Shown here in pieces: positions 1 to 6,022 of a stretch of DNA of 6,821 nt; position 1 is the first letter of the stretch, and the number at the start of each line of letters is the position of its first letter. The notes below the pieces were generated by a model that ran no database searches, had not been told where the DNA came from, and worked only from the letters and a program-made list of their open reading frames with translations. The stretch spans positions 1-6,821 of the forward strand of contig CAMWYL010000181.1 in the NCBI GenBank assembly GCA_947178465.1, written 5' to 3'. The position numbers and the translations under genes are program-made. The stretch comes from an uncultured Lachnospiraceae bacterium (GTDB taxonomy: Bacteria; Bacillota; Clostridia; Lachnospirales; Lachnospiraceae).

Positions 1-401
1 TTCCAATACTGTTCATTACTTGGAATTAAATTTAAAAAATTCTTAAATTCTGCCTTCCACCCAATAGGTACATAATCTTCATAAGATGCTGGCTCAGAAT
101 ACATCGAATATAATTCTTTTTCATCAAAATCAATATATAAACTTGGTAATATATCCTGTTGTAAATCCCTTGTTATACATCGGTTTGCTTCAATTCTTTT
201 TAAAAAAGCATCTGCAACATCTGTATCTAATAGCATTATATCCCGGCGCTTTTCATCAATCCATAATTTATCTATTTTATATCCTGCCTTTTCATATAAC
301 TTCATCCTTTTGTTTTCATCCAAAAACCATAATTCTCTATCGGCGTTATACCATCTTTTTTGTTCATTATATATCACAAACACAATAATATTGTCATCCA
401 T
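1..401 (-). CDS. Probable immunity protein, 3' end outside the window
   Basis: This reading frame has no stop in the window. It starts with ATG at 401-399 and encodes 133 complete residues (MDDNIIVFVIYN... to ...NLIPSNEQYW) before the window edge. A strong AAAAGGAGGT ribosome site at 420-411 sets the start, and the gap to the toxin stop is 3 bases. The protein is soluble-looking: no signal peptide or membrane segment, rich in Asp, Glu, Lys and aromatic residues (WYNADRELWF at 17-26). I do not recognise a named family. The immunity role is inferred from its place directly after an effector with a toxin-like C-terminus, its small size, and an AT-rich composition shared with the toxin domain and unlike the rest of the operon. 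It could instead be an unrelated accessory gene. Translation is probably coupled to the toxin gene. Confidence 0.72.
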   Translation of the reverse strand, partial: MDDNIIVFVIYNEQKRWYNADRELWFLDENKRMKLYEKAGYKIDKLWIDEKRRDIMLLDTDVADAFLKRIEANRCITRDLQQDILPSLYIDFDEKELYSMYSEPASYEDYVPIGWKAEFKNFLNLIPSNEQYW

Positions 402-404
402 ATT

Positions 405-1667
405 TTAACTACCTCCTTTTATCACCCTTCCATTTGATGAATACTCTTCTATCCATTCAATCCATGGTGCCGGAAATTCTATACAAGTTCCTGGAGTTGA
501 AGGGTCATTAAGTGATGGAGCTGTTCCTCCTTGATTCAATGGATTTGACCTATATCCTTGTTGTGGTATTGTATTTTCTTTAACAAAATCGTCAAACCAT
601 TTGGGAACTTCGAACTCATATATATCAGCACCTGGTCTTTTAGTGTTAACATAATACTGAGAATGTTCCCCATTATCTATACTTATATTTAGTTTGCTTT
701 TCTTATTCGGAATATAAACATTACCATCTTTATCAATAATTACTCGCTGCTGTGATTGTACGCCTTCCCCACCTTGAACTCTTCTATACGTTACTGTTTC
801 ACTACCACCCTCACTTCCCACATTCTCCGCATCATCCGCCATATCGCCAACACAGTCGGGTAATTCCTCACCATCCTCAATATAAACGCCCTCATTTGCA
901 AAGTAAGTCCTTGCATATGCGTCGGCACCCGCAACATAACCGCCGCCGAGTATATCCACAAAGGCTTCTGTTGTTTCGTATGCTTCCCTGTCATTATCAA
1001 ACACCGCATCCAACAGCGGATTATACCCTGAACCGCACTCATAGGAGTCATTCACCGCAAATACGGCCTCCGCCGTGGCTATCACACCGCCGCCTATTTT
1101 TATTATAGTTGGGAGCACTGTCGTTGTAAAGGCTGTCTGTCCGAAAAACATGGCTGCTTCCATGCTCGCTCCCGCCGCCAATATGGGCGCCGCCGCTATC
1201 ACACCGTATATGGATGCGCCTGCTCCGAAGCCGATGGTCATGCCTGTCATCAGTCCGAGCGTAAATTCAAACGGCGTTCTGTTATACCCTGTATTTAAAT
1301 CACTTTCCACCATTCCCGCCGTAGCAAGGAATACTCCCGCGGACGCCCCGATAAAAGCGCACGCCGCCAATGCCGCCCCTCCTGTCAGCACGGTAGCGGA
1401 TGCGATTATCGACATGGCAACCGCCGCCAGACAGACCGATACCGCCGTACCGATAAAGCCATACACAAGCGTACTTAAAAGATTGGACTTTTTTTCCATT
1501 TCCAGCTCAACCGGCGCATCATTGATTAGCGGATAGCTGTCCCTTTGTGTCGTCCTGACCAAAGTATAGTCCCCGAACATGTCAAGCTCTCCGCCTTCCA
1601 GACTTATCACGGTCACACCGCTGCCCGGGTCTGCCAATGCATATCTTCCGTTAATTATATCTGCCAT
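405..1667 (-). CDS. Membrane-segment effector with a C-terminal polymorphic-toxin-like domain
   Basis: A 420-residue protein in three parts. Residues 1-60 are a small polar, probably beta-rich head (MADIINGRYALADPG...), plausibly for docking. Residues about 63-120 and 135-205 are long Ala/Gly/Ile/Val-rich hydrophobic stretches with glycine-zipper character, as in effectors that carry their own membrane-passing helices. Residues about 206-290 are an acidic linker. Residues about 291-420 (TVTYRRVQGG..., EHSQYYVN, EVPKWFDDF, PWIEWIEEYS) form a compact globular domain that I take as the toxin. It has no recognisable catalytic motif; an ADP-ribosyltransferase-like fold is possible but unproven. 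There is no RHS repeat and no classical PAAR or AARxxD prePAAR motif. The start is set by AGAGGA upstream of ATG, and the gap to spike 2 is 16 bases. The C-terminal third is AT-rich, unlike the N-terminal part. The toxin role rests on architecture and the small gene behind it. Confidence 0.75.
   Translation of the reverse strand: MADIINGRYALADPGSGVTVISLEGGELDMFGDYTLVRTTQRDSYPLINDAPVELEMEKKSNLLSTLVYGFIGTAVSVCLAAVAMSIIASATVLTGGAALAACAFIGASAGVFLATAGMVESDLNTGYNRTPFEFTLGLMTGMTIGFGAGASIYGVIAAAPILAAGASMEAAMFFGQTAFTTTVLPTIIKIGGGVIATAEAVFAVNDSYECGSGYNPLLDAVFDNDREAYETTEAFVDILGGGYVAGADAYARTYFANEGVYIEDGEELPDCVGDMADDAENVGSEGGSETVTYRRVQGGEGVQSQQRVIIDKDGNVYIPNKKSKLNISIDNGEHSQYYVNTKRPGADIYEFEVPKWFDDFVKENTIPQQGYRSNPLNQGGTAPSLNDPSTPGTCIEFPAPWIEWIEEYSSNGRVIKGGS
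411..420 (-). promoter_or_regulatory. Ribosome binding site of the immunity gene, inside the toxin gene's 3' end
   Basis: The minus strand reads AAAAGGAGGT here, a near-perfect Shine-Dalgarno sequence 9 bases before the ATG at 401. The same bases encode the last residues of the effector (K-G-G-S), so the toxin's tail and the immunity gene's ribosome site are one sequence. This supports tightly linked toxin and immunity translation. Confidence 0.8.
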
Positions 1668-1683
1668 ACTTCAAATCCTCTTT

Positions 1684-3015
1684 TCATCTTTCGGGATTTC
1701 TTAACAGGTTCAGTGAACCGATTGTTTCCATGGTTATTGTCTTTGCGTTTATCCCTATTCCCTCTGCCGCGGAAATGTCCATTGTCACCCCGCTTTCCAT
1801 GGTAATGCCGTCCTCATCCCCTATTGAGATTTTATGTCCTGACTCCTTTATATCCAGCCCCATATCCTCCGTCTCAAGGTAAAACCGCTTCCCGCTTGTC
1901 GTTGTCAGTGCGCGTTTCGAGGTATCCTCCATTTCACTGCACGCAGCGCCGTTATACCTGATACAGTTGACCGCTATCGCATTGCGCTCATCCTCATCCG
2001 GAAAGTACAGGGACACCGTCGTGCCCTCCTCCGGCATACAATACATGACGCTTCCCGTATCCGGCACCCATTTATACGGATACGCCGACGATACCTCCTG
2101 TTCTTTATCCGTATCCAAATGCAGCTTTACGGAATCACCCCCTCTTCCTATCACGGTTCCATGTATGGACCTGCCGACAAATAAAGGATTATGGGTTTTC
2201 TTTGCCGTCGCAAGACAGCCTTTCCCCAAAAGATATGTAAACAGGAACTCCCCACGCTCCAGTCTGACCTGTTTCTCCAACACCTTCCATACCGTCCCGG
2301 CATATCTCATATCCGCGCCAATTCCGCAATTCTCACCGCATTCCATTCTGTAATACTCAAAGCTTCTCCTGTCATACCCTGATACCATTCCGCCAAGCTC
2401 ATAAAAGGCGTTACTGATGCCATGTGCATATTCCCGAGTGTCAGGCTCAACCAGCTCCCCGCCGCAGTCCGGTATCCCAAACCACATATATGCCCCATGG
2501 CGGCATACCTCCGGATAGACCGCCGCGCCCGCCATGCCGGCAAGCCTTTTGGCAAACTCCCAATCCGTTTCCGCATACTGTATGACAGGGCGCATGGGCT
2601 TTTCCCTACTTCCCGCCGTACAGATACAGCAGGCTCCCTGCGTAGAGGATATTGCCTTCCGCACAATCTCCACATAGGATAATCCCGTATCCTGAAACGA
2701 CCCGGACTCTTTCTCTCTGTCAAGGACCGCACTTCCTGATACAAGCTGTATTTCCACCCTGTAAACCGCCTCGGCTTCCTGCTCCCACACGGCGCTTTCC
2801 ACAAGCCCGCAAAACAATATCTCTCCCTCTCCCAAGCTGACCGTCACTTCCTGTTCCGCTTCCGAGCTCTGCCATCTCACAAGGTCAGTGATATCCTTTG
2901 CAATTCCCCTGACCGTCGCCTTGGCATGTGTATTTGGTCTGATGTCAGCCTCAAAGCCTGTCAGCCTGCCTATGCCAAATGCTCCCGCTATAGTCACGTT
3001 GTCATGTACCGTCAT
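1684..3015 (-). CDS. VgrG-like spike protein 2 (phage late control D / gp27-gp5 family)
   Basis: This 443-residue protein is a spike subunit expected to trimerise at the tip of a contractile tube. Residues about 1-265 match the gp27-like body; a hallmark is IQYAETDWEFAKRLAG (145-160), nearly the same as in spike 1. Residues about 279-355 are a gp5-like OB-fold: GTVIGRGGDSVKLHL, then YPYKWVPDTG, CMPEEGTTVSLYFPDEDE and AVNCIRYNG. Residues about 375-438 are short alternating polar/hydrophobic repeats (ITMESG, VTMDIS, ITMETIG), fitting a trimeric beta-helix needle with no extra effector domain. It is shorter than typical type VI VgrG proteins (commonly 600 or more residues). It lies 16 bases after the PAAR-like gene, with GGAGGG 3 bases before ATG. 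Its neighbours suggest it carries the PAAR-like protein and/or the downstream effector. Confidence 0.85.
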   Translation of the reverse strand: MTVHDNVTIAGAFGIGRLTGFEADIRPNTHAKATVRGIAKDITDLVRWQSSEAEQEVTVSLGEGEILFCGLVESAVWEQEAEAVYRVEIQLVSGSAVLDREKESGSFQDTGLSYVEIVRKAISSTQGACCICTAGSREKPMRPVIQYAETDWEFAKRLAGMAGAAVYPEVCRHGAYMWFGIPDCGGELVEPDTREYAHGISNAFYELGGMVSGYDRRSFEYYRMECGENCGIGADMRYAGTVWKVLEKQVRLERGEFLFTYLLGKGCLATAKKTHNPLFVGRSIHGTVIGRGGDSVKLHLDTDKEQEVSSAYPYKWVPDTGSVMYCMPEEGTTVSLYFPDEDERNAIAVNCIRYNGAACSEMEDTSKRALTTTSGKRFYLETEDMGLDIKESGHKISIGDEDGITMESGVTMDISAAEGIGINAKTITMETIGSLNLLRNPER

Positions 3016-3031
3016 ATTCCCTCCATTCTCA

Positions 3032-3436
3032 TCAGTCTTCGTATTCCAGACCTGATGTCTTTGGCTCGATTATCCCTCCACACGCACATACCAGATAGGA
3101 ATCCATCGTGACCGCCTTTCCATATGAGTTGTTCCATTTTCCTATGATGTCAGGAGTGCATCTGCTCCCCTGCACTTCTTCCGCCTGTTCCGTGCTCCCT
3201 TCCGGCACATACCCCGCGAGCCTTACAATCTCCGCTCCCTCCGGCGGCGTTTCACTGCAGCAGACTCCAAAATAAGAAATATTTTCCGGTGTACAGTCAT
3301 CATCCGTAATCTGCGGATGCTCATATGCATACACCCCATGGCTTTGCGGAAGATTCAGCCGCCTCGGGTGTGTTCCCTGCCTGCAGCACAGCATTGCTCC
3401 TCTTACCAGATATTCTTTGTTTGCTTCATCCGCCAT
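3032..3436 (-). CDS. DUF4280 PAAR-like spike-tip protein
   Basis: A 134-residue protein with the full DUF4280 pattern: YLVRGAMLCCRQG near the N-terminus, CTPENISYFGVCCS at 48-61, CTPDIIGKW at 93-101, and a terminal SYLVCACGGIIEPKTSG. Members are thought to act like PAAR proteins, capping the VgrG needle and helping carry effectors (family knowledge). Eight cysteines (17, 18, 48, 59, 60, 93, 117, 119) and His23, 33 and 40 are candidate metal ligands or structural bonds; which ones is unknown. An in-frame ATG eight codons upstream (3460) is rejected, because AAGGAGG at 3450-3444 sits correctly for ATG 3436. One base separates that ATG from the previous stop. The gene has no effector extension and lies between accessory genes and spike 2. 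Confidence 0.88.
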   Translation of the reverse strand: MADEANKEYLVRGAMLCCRQGTHPRRLNLPQSHGVYAYEHPQITDDDCTPENISYFGVCCSETPPEGAEIVRLAGYVPEGSTEQAEEVQGSRCTPDIIGKWNNSYGKAVTMDSYLVCACGGIIEPKTSGLEYED

Positions 3437-3437
3437 T

Positions 3438-3992
3438 TTAAATCCTCCTTCTTTTTTCAAAACGTCTGCTTTCCCTCACATCCGTTTCCTTGGGCAGGAA
3501 GCCCTTGGCACCGCGCCGCAGCAGGCTTTCCACCACATCCATCCGCGCAACAATATTTCGCTTCTCCGGTCCCTTCAGCATAAAAATCGCTTTGTCCCCT
3601 ATCTTCTCTTCATCAAGCTCTGCATATTCCAAGTCGTAGTTCCAATTTGTATACTTACTTCCCTCCGTCAGACAGTCCAATTCCGCAAATTTGGGCACAT
3701 AATAATTCCTTGTCGTCCTCTTTTGACGGTCCAGCAGAACAATTTCTTTAACCGGAATATTTGGTTCATACAGCCAAAGACACTTTTTTACTTTTTCCGT
3801 CACCATGACCATAGGCTCTGTCATAAAGTCCGGGAAAATCGGGCTGTCTCCCGTCCTGACCATAAAGATCTCTCTGTCAGGGAAATTCTGCACGGATTTC
3901 ATGGCATCTCCCGGTCCCAGCTTTTGGAACCAGTTGACGGGATTGGGTATATCGGCATACCCTTTATCCTGTTCCAGCATGAAATACCTCAT
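3438..3992 (-). CDS. Imm11-like (DUF1629 / MXAN_0049-type) small protein
   Basis: A 184-residue protein beginning MRYFMLEQDK. The opening (short aromatic strand MRYFML), the central SPIFPDFMTEPMVMV and KKCLWLYEPNIPVKEIVLLD, and the closing RNIVARMDVVESLLRRGAKGF resemble the Imm11 family, first described as immunity proteins of polymorphic toxins. This assignment is from memory of family style and is tentative. The start is taken at 3992, sharing one base with the preceding stop (TGATG); ATG at 3995 is equally open, since GGGAGGG lies 3 to 7 bases upstream. No signal peptide or membrane segment is seen. The tail is strongly basic (RRFEKRRRI), partly because it encodes the next gene's ribosome site. 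It lies between a helical protein and the PAAR-like gene with no toxin domain beside it, so a structural or loading role is as likely as immunity. Confidence 0.6.
   Translation of the reverse strand: MRYFMLEQDKGYADIPNPVNWFQKLGPGDAMKSVQNFPDREIFMVRTGDSPIFPDFMTEPMVMVTEKVKKCLWLYEPNIPVKEIVLLDRQKRTTRNYYVPKFAELDCLTEGSKYTNWNYDLEYAELDEEKIGDKAIFMLKGPEKRNIVARMDVVESLLRRGAKGFLPKETDVRESRRFEKRRRI
3444..3450 (-). promoter_or_regulatory. Ribosome binding site that decides the DUF4280 start
   Basis: AAGGAGG on the minus strand, 7 bases before ATG 3436. It lies downstream of the alternative in-frame ATG at 3460 and so excludes it. It is embedded in the codons for the basic tail (K-R-R-R-I) of the preceding gene. 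Confidence 0.8.
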
Positions 3993-4591
3993 CATTTTCC
4001 CTCCCGTGCCGCCAAAGGCCAAATCTGTATTCCCTTATCCATGTACCCTCCAAATATAATCTGCACGCCCTCGGCTTTGTGCATTTTATGAAAGGATTCC
4101 AGACCGGCTATGTCCCCTGCCACACTCGCAAGATATTGTCCTGTAAGTGCGACATAGAGGGCAAAGCATCTCTCCCGCAGTTCCATAAGCTGTGGGTAGC
4201 CGAATCGTATAATCCGTTTTTCCGCCTCTTTTTCCATTGCCTTCATATCTTCCTCATAGTATTTCATGATAAAATCAGGATTCCAAAGCGTCATGGTTTC
4301 CACATCATCCATATAGGACTGCTCCGAAAATGCATTAATCTGTATATCATACTGCCGTGTGAGCACGGAGAGTCTCAAATAAAAGAAATGTATGTACCTT
4401 ACGGCCTGCTTGTTTCCCTCCTGCTGCTGACTCATGCACCTTTTGAAAAGACTGTCCACGCATGACAGCAGTTCTTTTTTCATCGAAAGGTCCTCCGTTC
4501 CCATGGCCTGTTGCAGCCGGCTCATACTTCTGTTCAATCTTGGCGCCATGAATTCCCTCGCAAACTCATTCAGCTGTTCTTTGTCGTACAT
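3992..4591 (-). CDS. Unrecognised mostly helical protein of the spike operon
   Basis: I do not recognise a named family in this 199-residue protein. Residues 1-60 are amphipathic and probably helical (NEFAREFMAPRLNRSMSRLQQAM). Residues 64-82 (VRYIHFFYLRLSVLTRQYD) form a conserved-looking aromatic core. Residues 104-150 include a charged helix (YYEEDMKAMEKEAEKRI) and RERCFALYVALTGQYL. The end (EGVQIIFGGYMDKGIQIWPL) looks like a beta hairpin. There is no signal peptide, and too little hydrophobic length for a membrane segment. ATG at 4591 follows GGAGGAAGGAA, 15 bases after spike 1, and the stop overlaps the next start. The place between spike 1 and the PAAR-like gene suggests an adaptor or assembly factor (inference only). 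Confidence 0.8.
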   Translation of the reverse strand: MYDKEQLNEFAREFMAPRLNRSMSRLQQAMGTEDLSMKKELLSCVDSLFKRCMSQQQEGNKQAVRYIHFFYLRLSVLTRQYDIQINAFSEQSYMDDVETMTLWNPDFIMKYYEEDMKAMEKEAEKRIIRFGYPQLMELRERCFALYVALTGQYLASVAGDIAGLESFHKMHKAEGVQIIFGGYMDKGIQIWPLAAREGK

Positions 4592-4606
4592 TTCCTTCCT
4601 CCGCTG

Positions 4607-6022
4607 CTATTGAACATTGAATTTCGTTCCCTCTATCTTCAATTCGTCCTGAAGGATAAGCCTGCTGCTTCCCTGTACCAGTTCTATATAATCCGTTGCC
4701 TGTATGTCGAGTCCTGTGTCGCTTTTCATAATCAGGTTCCCTTCCGCATTGAGCTCAACATTTTTATTGCATTTGATTTCTATGCCCTTCTCGTCATCAA
4801 GGCATATGGACATCCCATTATTATTTGTGAGGGTAATCGTTGTCGGTGTGAGCTCTATCTGCTTCCCCTGCTTATTGGAAATGGATTTCCTGTCAGGGTC
4901 GCTCCTTGGCGCGTTTCCCGGTCCTGAAGCACCTGTGTTTCCATAGTTTATGGCGCTTATGACATACCCCTCTTCCTCTTGCTCGCTCGGGAAATACAGT
5001 CTTACTTTGTCTCCTTTTTCCGGCATACAATACCAGCCTGTACCATCGGGCGAGGAGTACACCGTAGAATACGGAAACCACTTTGCATCCGCTTCTTTTG
5101 GGTCTTTATCTGCGCTTACGGCCACTTTTACCGTGTCATTTTTAGCGGCAAGCACAGTCGCGTCAAGGGAAGCGCCGATTATTCTGTTGTTGTGGCCGTA
5201 TACGGTCTTGAACCCGCCGGCCCTGCGCAGAATATAAGTATGGATAAGCTCCTCCCCATCCATGCGGCTCTCTGCCTCATACACATAAAATATCTGCCCC
5301 ATGAATCGAATCTTGTCCCCCACCTCTGCATAATCACGGCTTTTTACGGTGTAGAAGGTAAAATCGTCCGGCAGGATTCCCGATACCTTGTTTTTACTTT
5401 TATTCAGATACTCCTCTCTCTCATTCCCCACGGAATACCCGTTCACCTCTAAGTCTTTTTCAGGCGATGCTTCACACAGCCCGAACGAATACCGTATCCC
5501 CTCGGCAGCATAGTTGGGTATGAGCGGCTGATTGAAATGCGATGCAAGCCTTTTTGCAAACTCCCAATCCGTTTCCCTGTATTGTACAATGAGTTTTTTT
5601 ACAGACTCCTCTTGTCCGCAGTTTTGCAGATACATTACTGCCTGTCCGTTTTCTGAATGGATGGTTCTTAACAGTTCTCCATAAAGCATTGCTCCATTCT
5701 GGAAGGTACGGGTATGTACCGTGCAGTCCAGAAGCCTTGTTGCCCCTGCCAGCACGATATCGGCACTCTTTACTTCCCCTGAATTTTTCACTTCCATACG
5801 GTCTATGATTCCCGAAAATATATTTTGCCGTTGACCCGTCTCATCTGTTATAAACAGCGTTGCATAGCCGCCTTCGGCTCTCTTAAAAAGCGTCTCCTCA
5901 CTTTCGGCAAGGATAATCCCTCTGATTCTTGCCCTTCCGTGCTCGTTTACTTTCTTGTGTATGTATATGTCCTGTATGGAAACAAATTCCGCAACAGATA
6001 ATCCTATGTATCGCTCTTTCAT
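4607..6022 (-). CDS. VgrG-like spike protein 1 (phage late control D / gp27-gp5 family)
   Basis: This 471-residue protein reads as a complete short VgrG. Residues about 1-270 are the gp27-like body: early FVSIQDIYIHKKVNEHGRA, GIIDRMEV at 71-78, and the spike hallmark LIVQYRETDWEFAKRLASHF at 144-163. Residues about 283-363 are the OB-fold: LDATVLAAKNDTVKV, KWFPYSTVYSSPDGTGWYCM, EKGDKVRLYFPSEQE and ISAINYGN. After a Gly/Pro/Ser linker, residues about 385-471 run as beta-helix needle repeats (IELTPTTITLTN, GIEIKCNKNVELNAEGNLIM, SRLILQDELKIEG). No toxin domain is fused. The start overlaps the previous stop by 4 bases (ATGA), with AAAGGAGGG upstream. It shares the DWEFAKRLA and WYCMPEKG-type motifs with spike 2 but is otherwise diverged, so the two are old paralogues rather than a recent duplication. 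Confidence 0.88.
   Translation of the reverse strand: MKERYIGLSVAEFVSIQDIYIHKKVNEHGRARIRGIILAESEETLFKRAEGGYATLFITDETGQRQNIFSGIIDRMEVKNSGEVKSADIVLAGATRLLDCTVHTRTFQNGAMLYGELLRTIHSENGQAVMYLQNCGQEESVKKLIVQYRETDWEFAKRLASHFNQPLIPNYAAEGIRYSFGLCEASPEKDLEVNGYSVGNEREEYLNKSKNKVSGILPDDFTFYTVKSRDYAEVGDKIRFMGQIFYVYEAESRMDGEELIHTYILRRAGGFKTVYGHNNRIIGASLDATVLAAKNDTVKVAVSADKDPKEADAKWFPYSTVYSSPDGTGWYCMPEKGDKVRLYFPSEQEEEGYVISAINYGNTGASGPGNAPRSDPDRKSISNKQGKQIELTPTTITLTNNNGMSICLDDEKGIEIKCNKNVELNAEGNLIMKSDTGLDIQATDYIELVQGSSRLILQDELKIEGTKFNVQ

Larger units (their letters stand above)
1..800 (-). other. AT-rich toxin-domain/immunity cassette
   Basis: Counted on 60-base lines, GC is about 27% at 1-60, 35% at 601-660, 27% at 661-720, 42% at 721-780, 50% at 781-840, 53% at 901-960 and 63% at 1141-1200. 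The shift falls at effector residues about 290-316, where the acidic linker gives way to the globular C-terminal domain, and the low GC continues through the immunity gene. Protein-domain border and composition border coincide. That fits horizontal replacement of the toxin tip together with its immunity gene. The exact junction cannot be set without related sequences. Confidence 0.6.

Noticed and set aside
86..388. Plus-strand frame of 100 residues opposite the immunity gene
   Set aside because: The translation is rich in Ile, His, Tyr and Leu, as expected from AT-rich antisense sequence. The minus-strand frame has an excellent ribosome site and no stop.
1075..1536. Long plus-strand open frame of 153 residues opposite the effector
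   Set aside because: It is an antisense shadow of the Ala/Gly-rich hydrophobic region, where GC-rich codons leave few stops. The minus-strand frame has the ribosome site and architecture.
2307..2804. Minus-strand frame of 165 residues inside spike 2
   Set aside because: It is an alternate-frame shadow. The spike frame contains recognisable VgrG motifs through the whole region.
3417..4091. Long plus-strand open frame of 224 residues opposite the Imm11-like gene
   Set aside because: It has no ribosome site, shows a low-complexity translation, and lies across the junction of two well-supported minus-strand genes.
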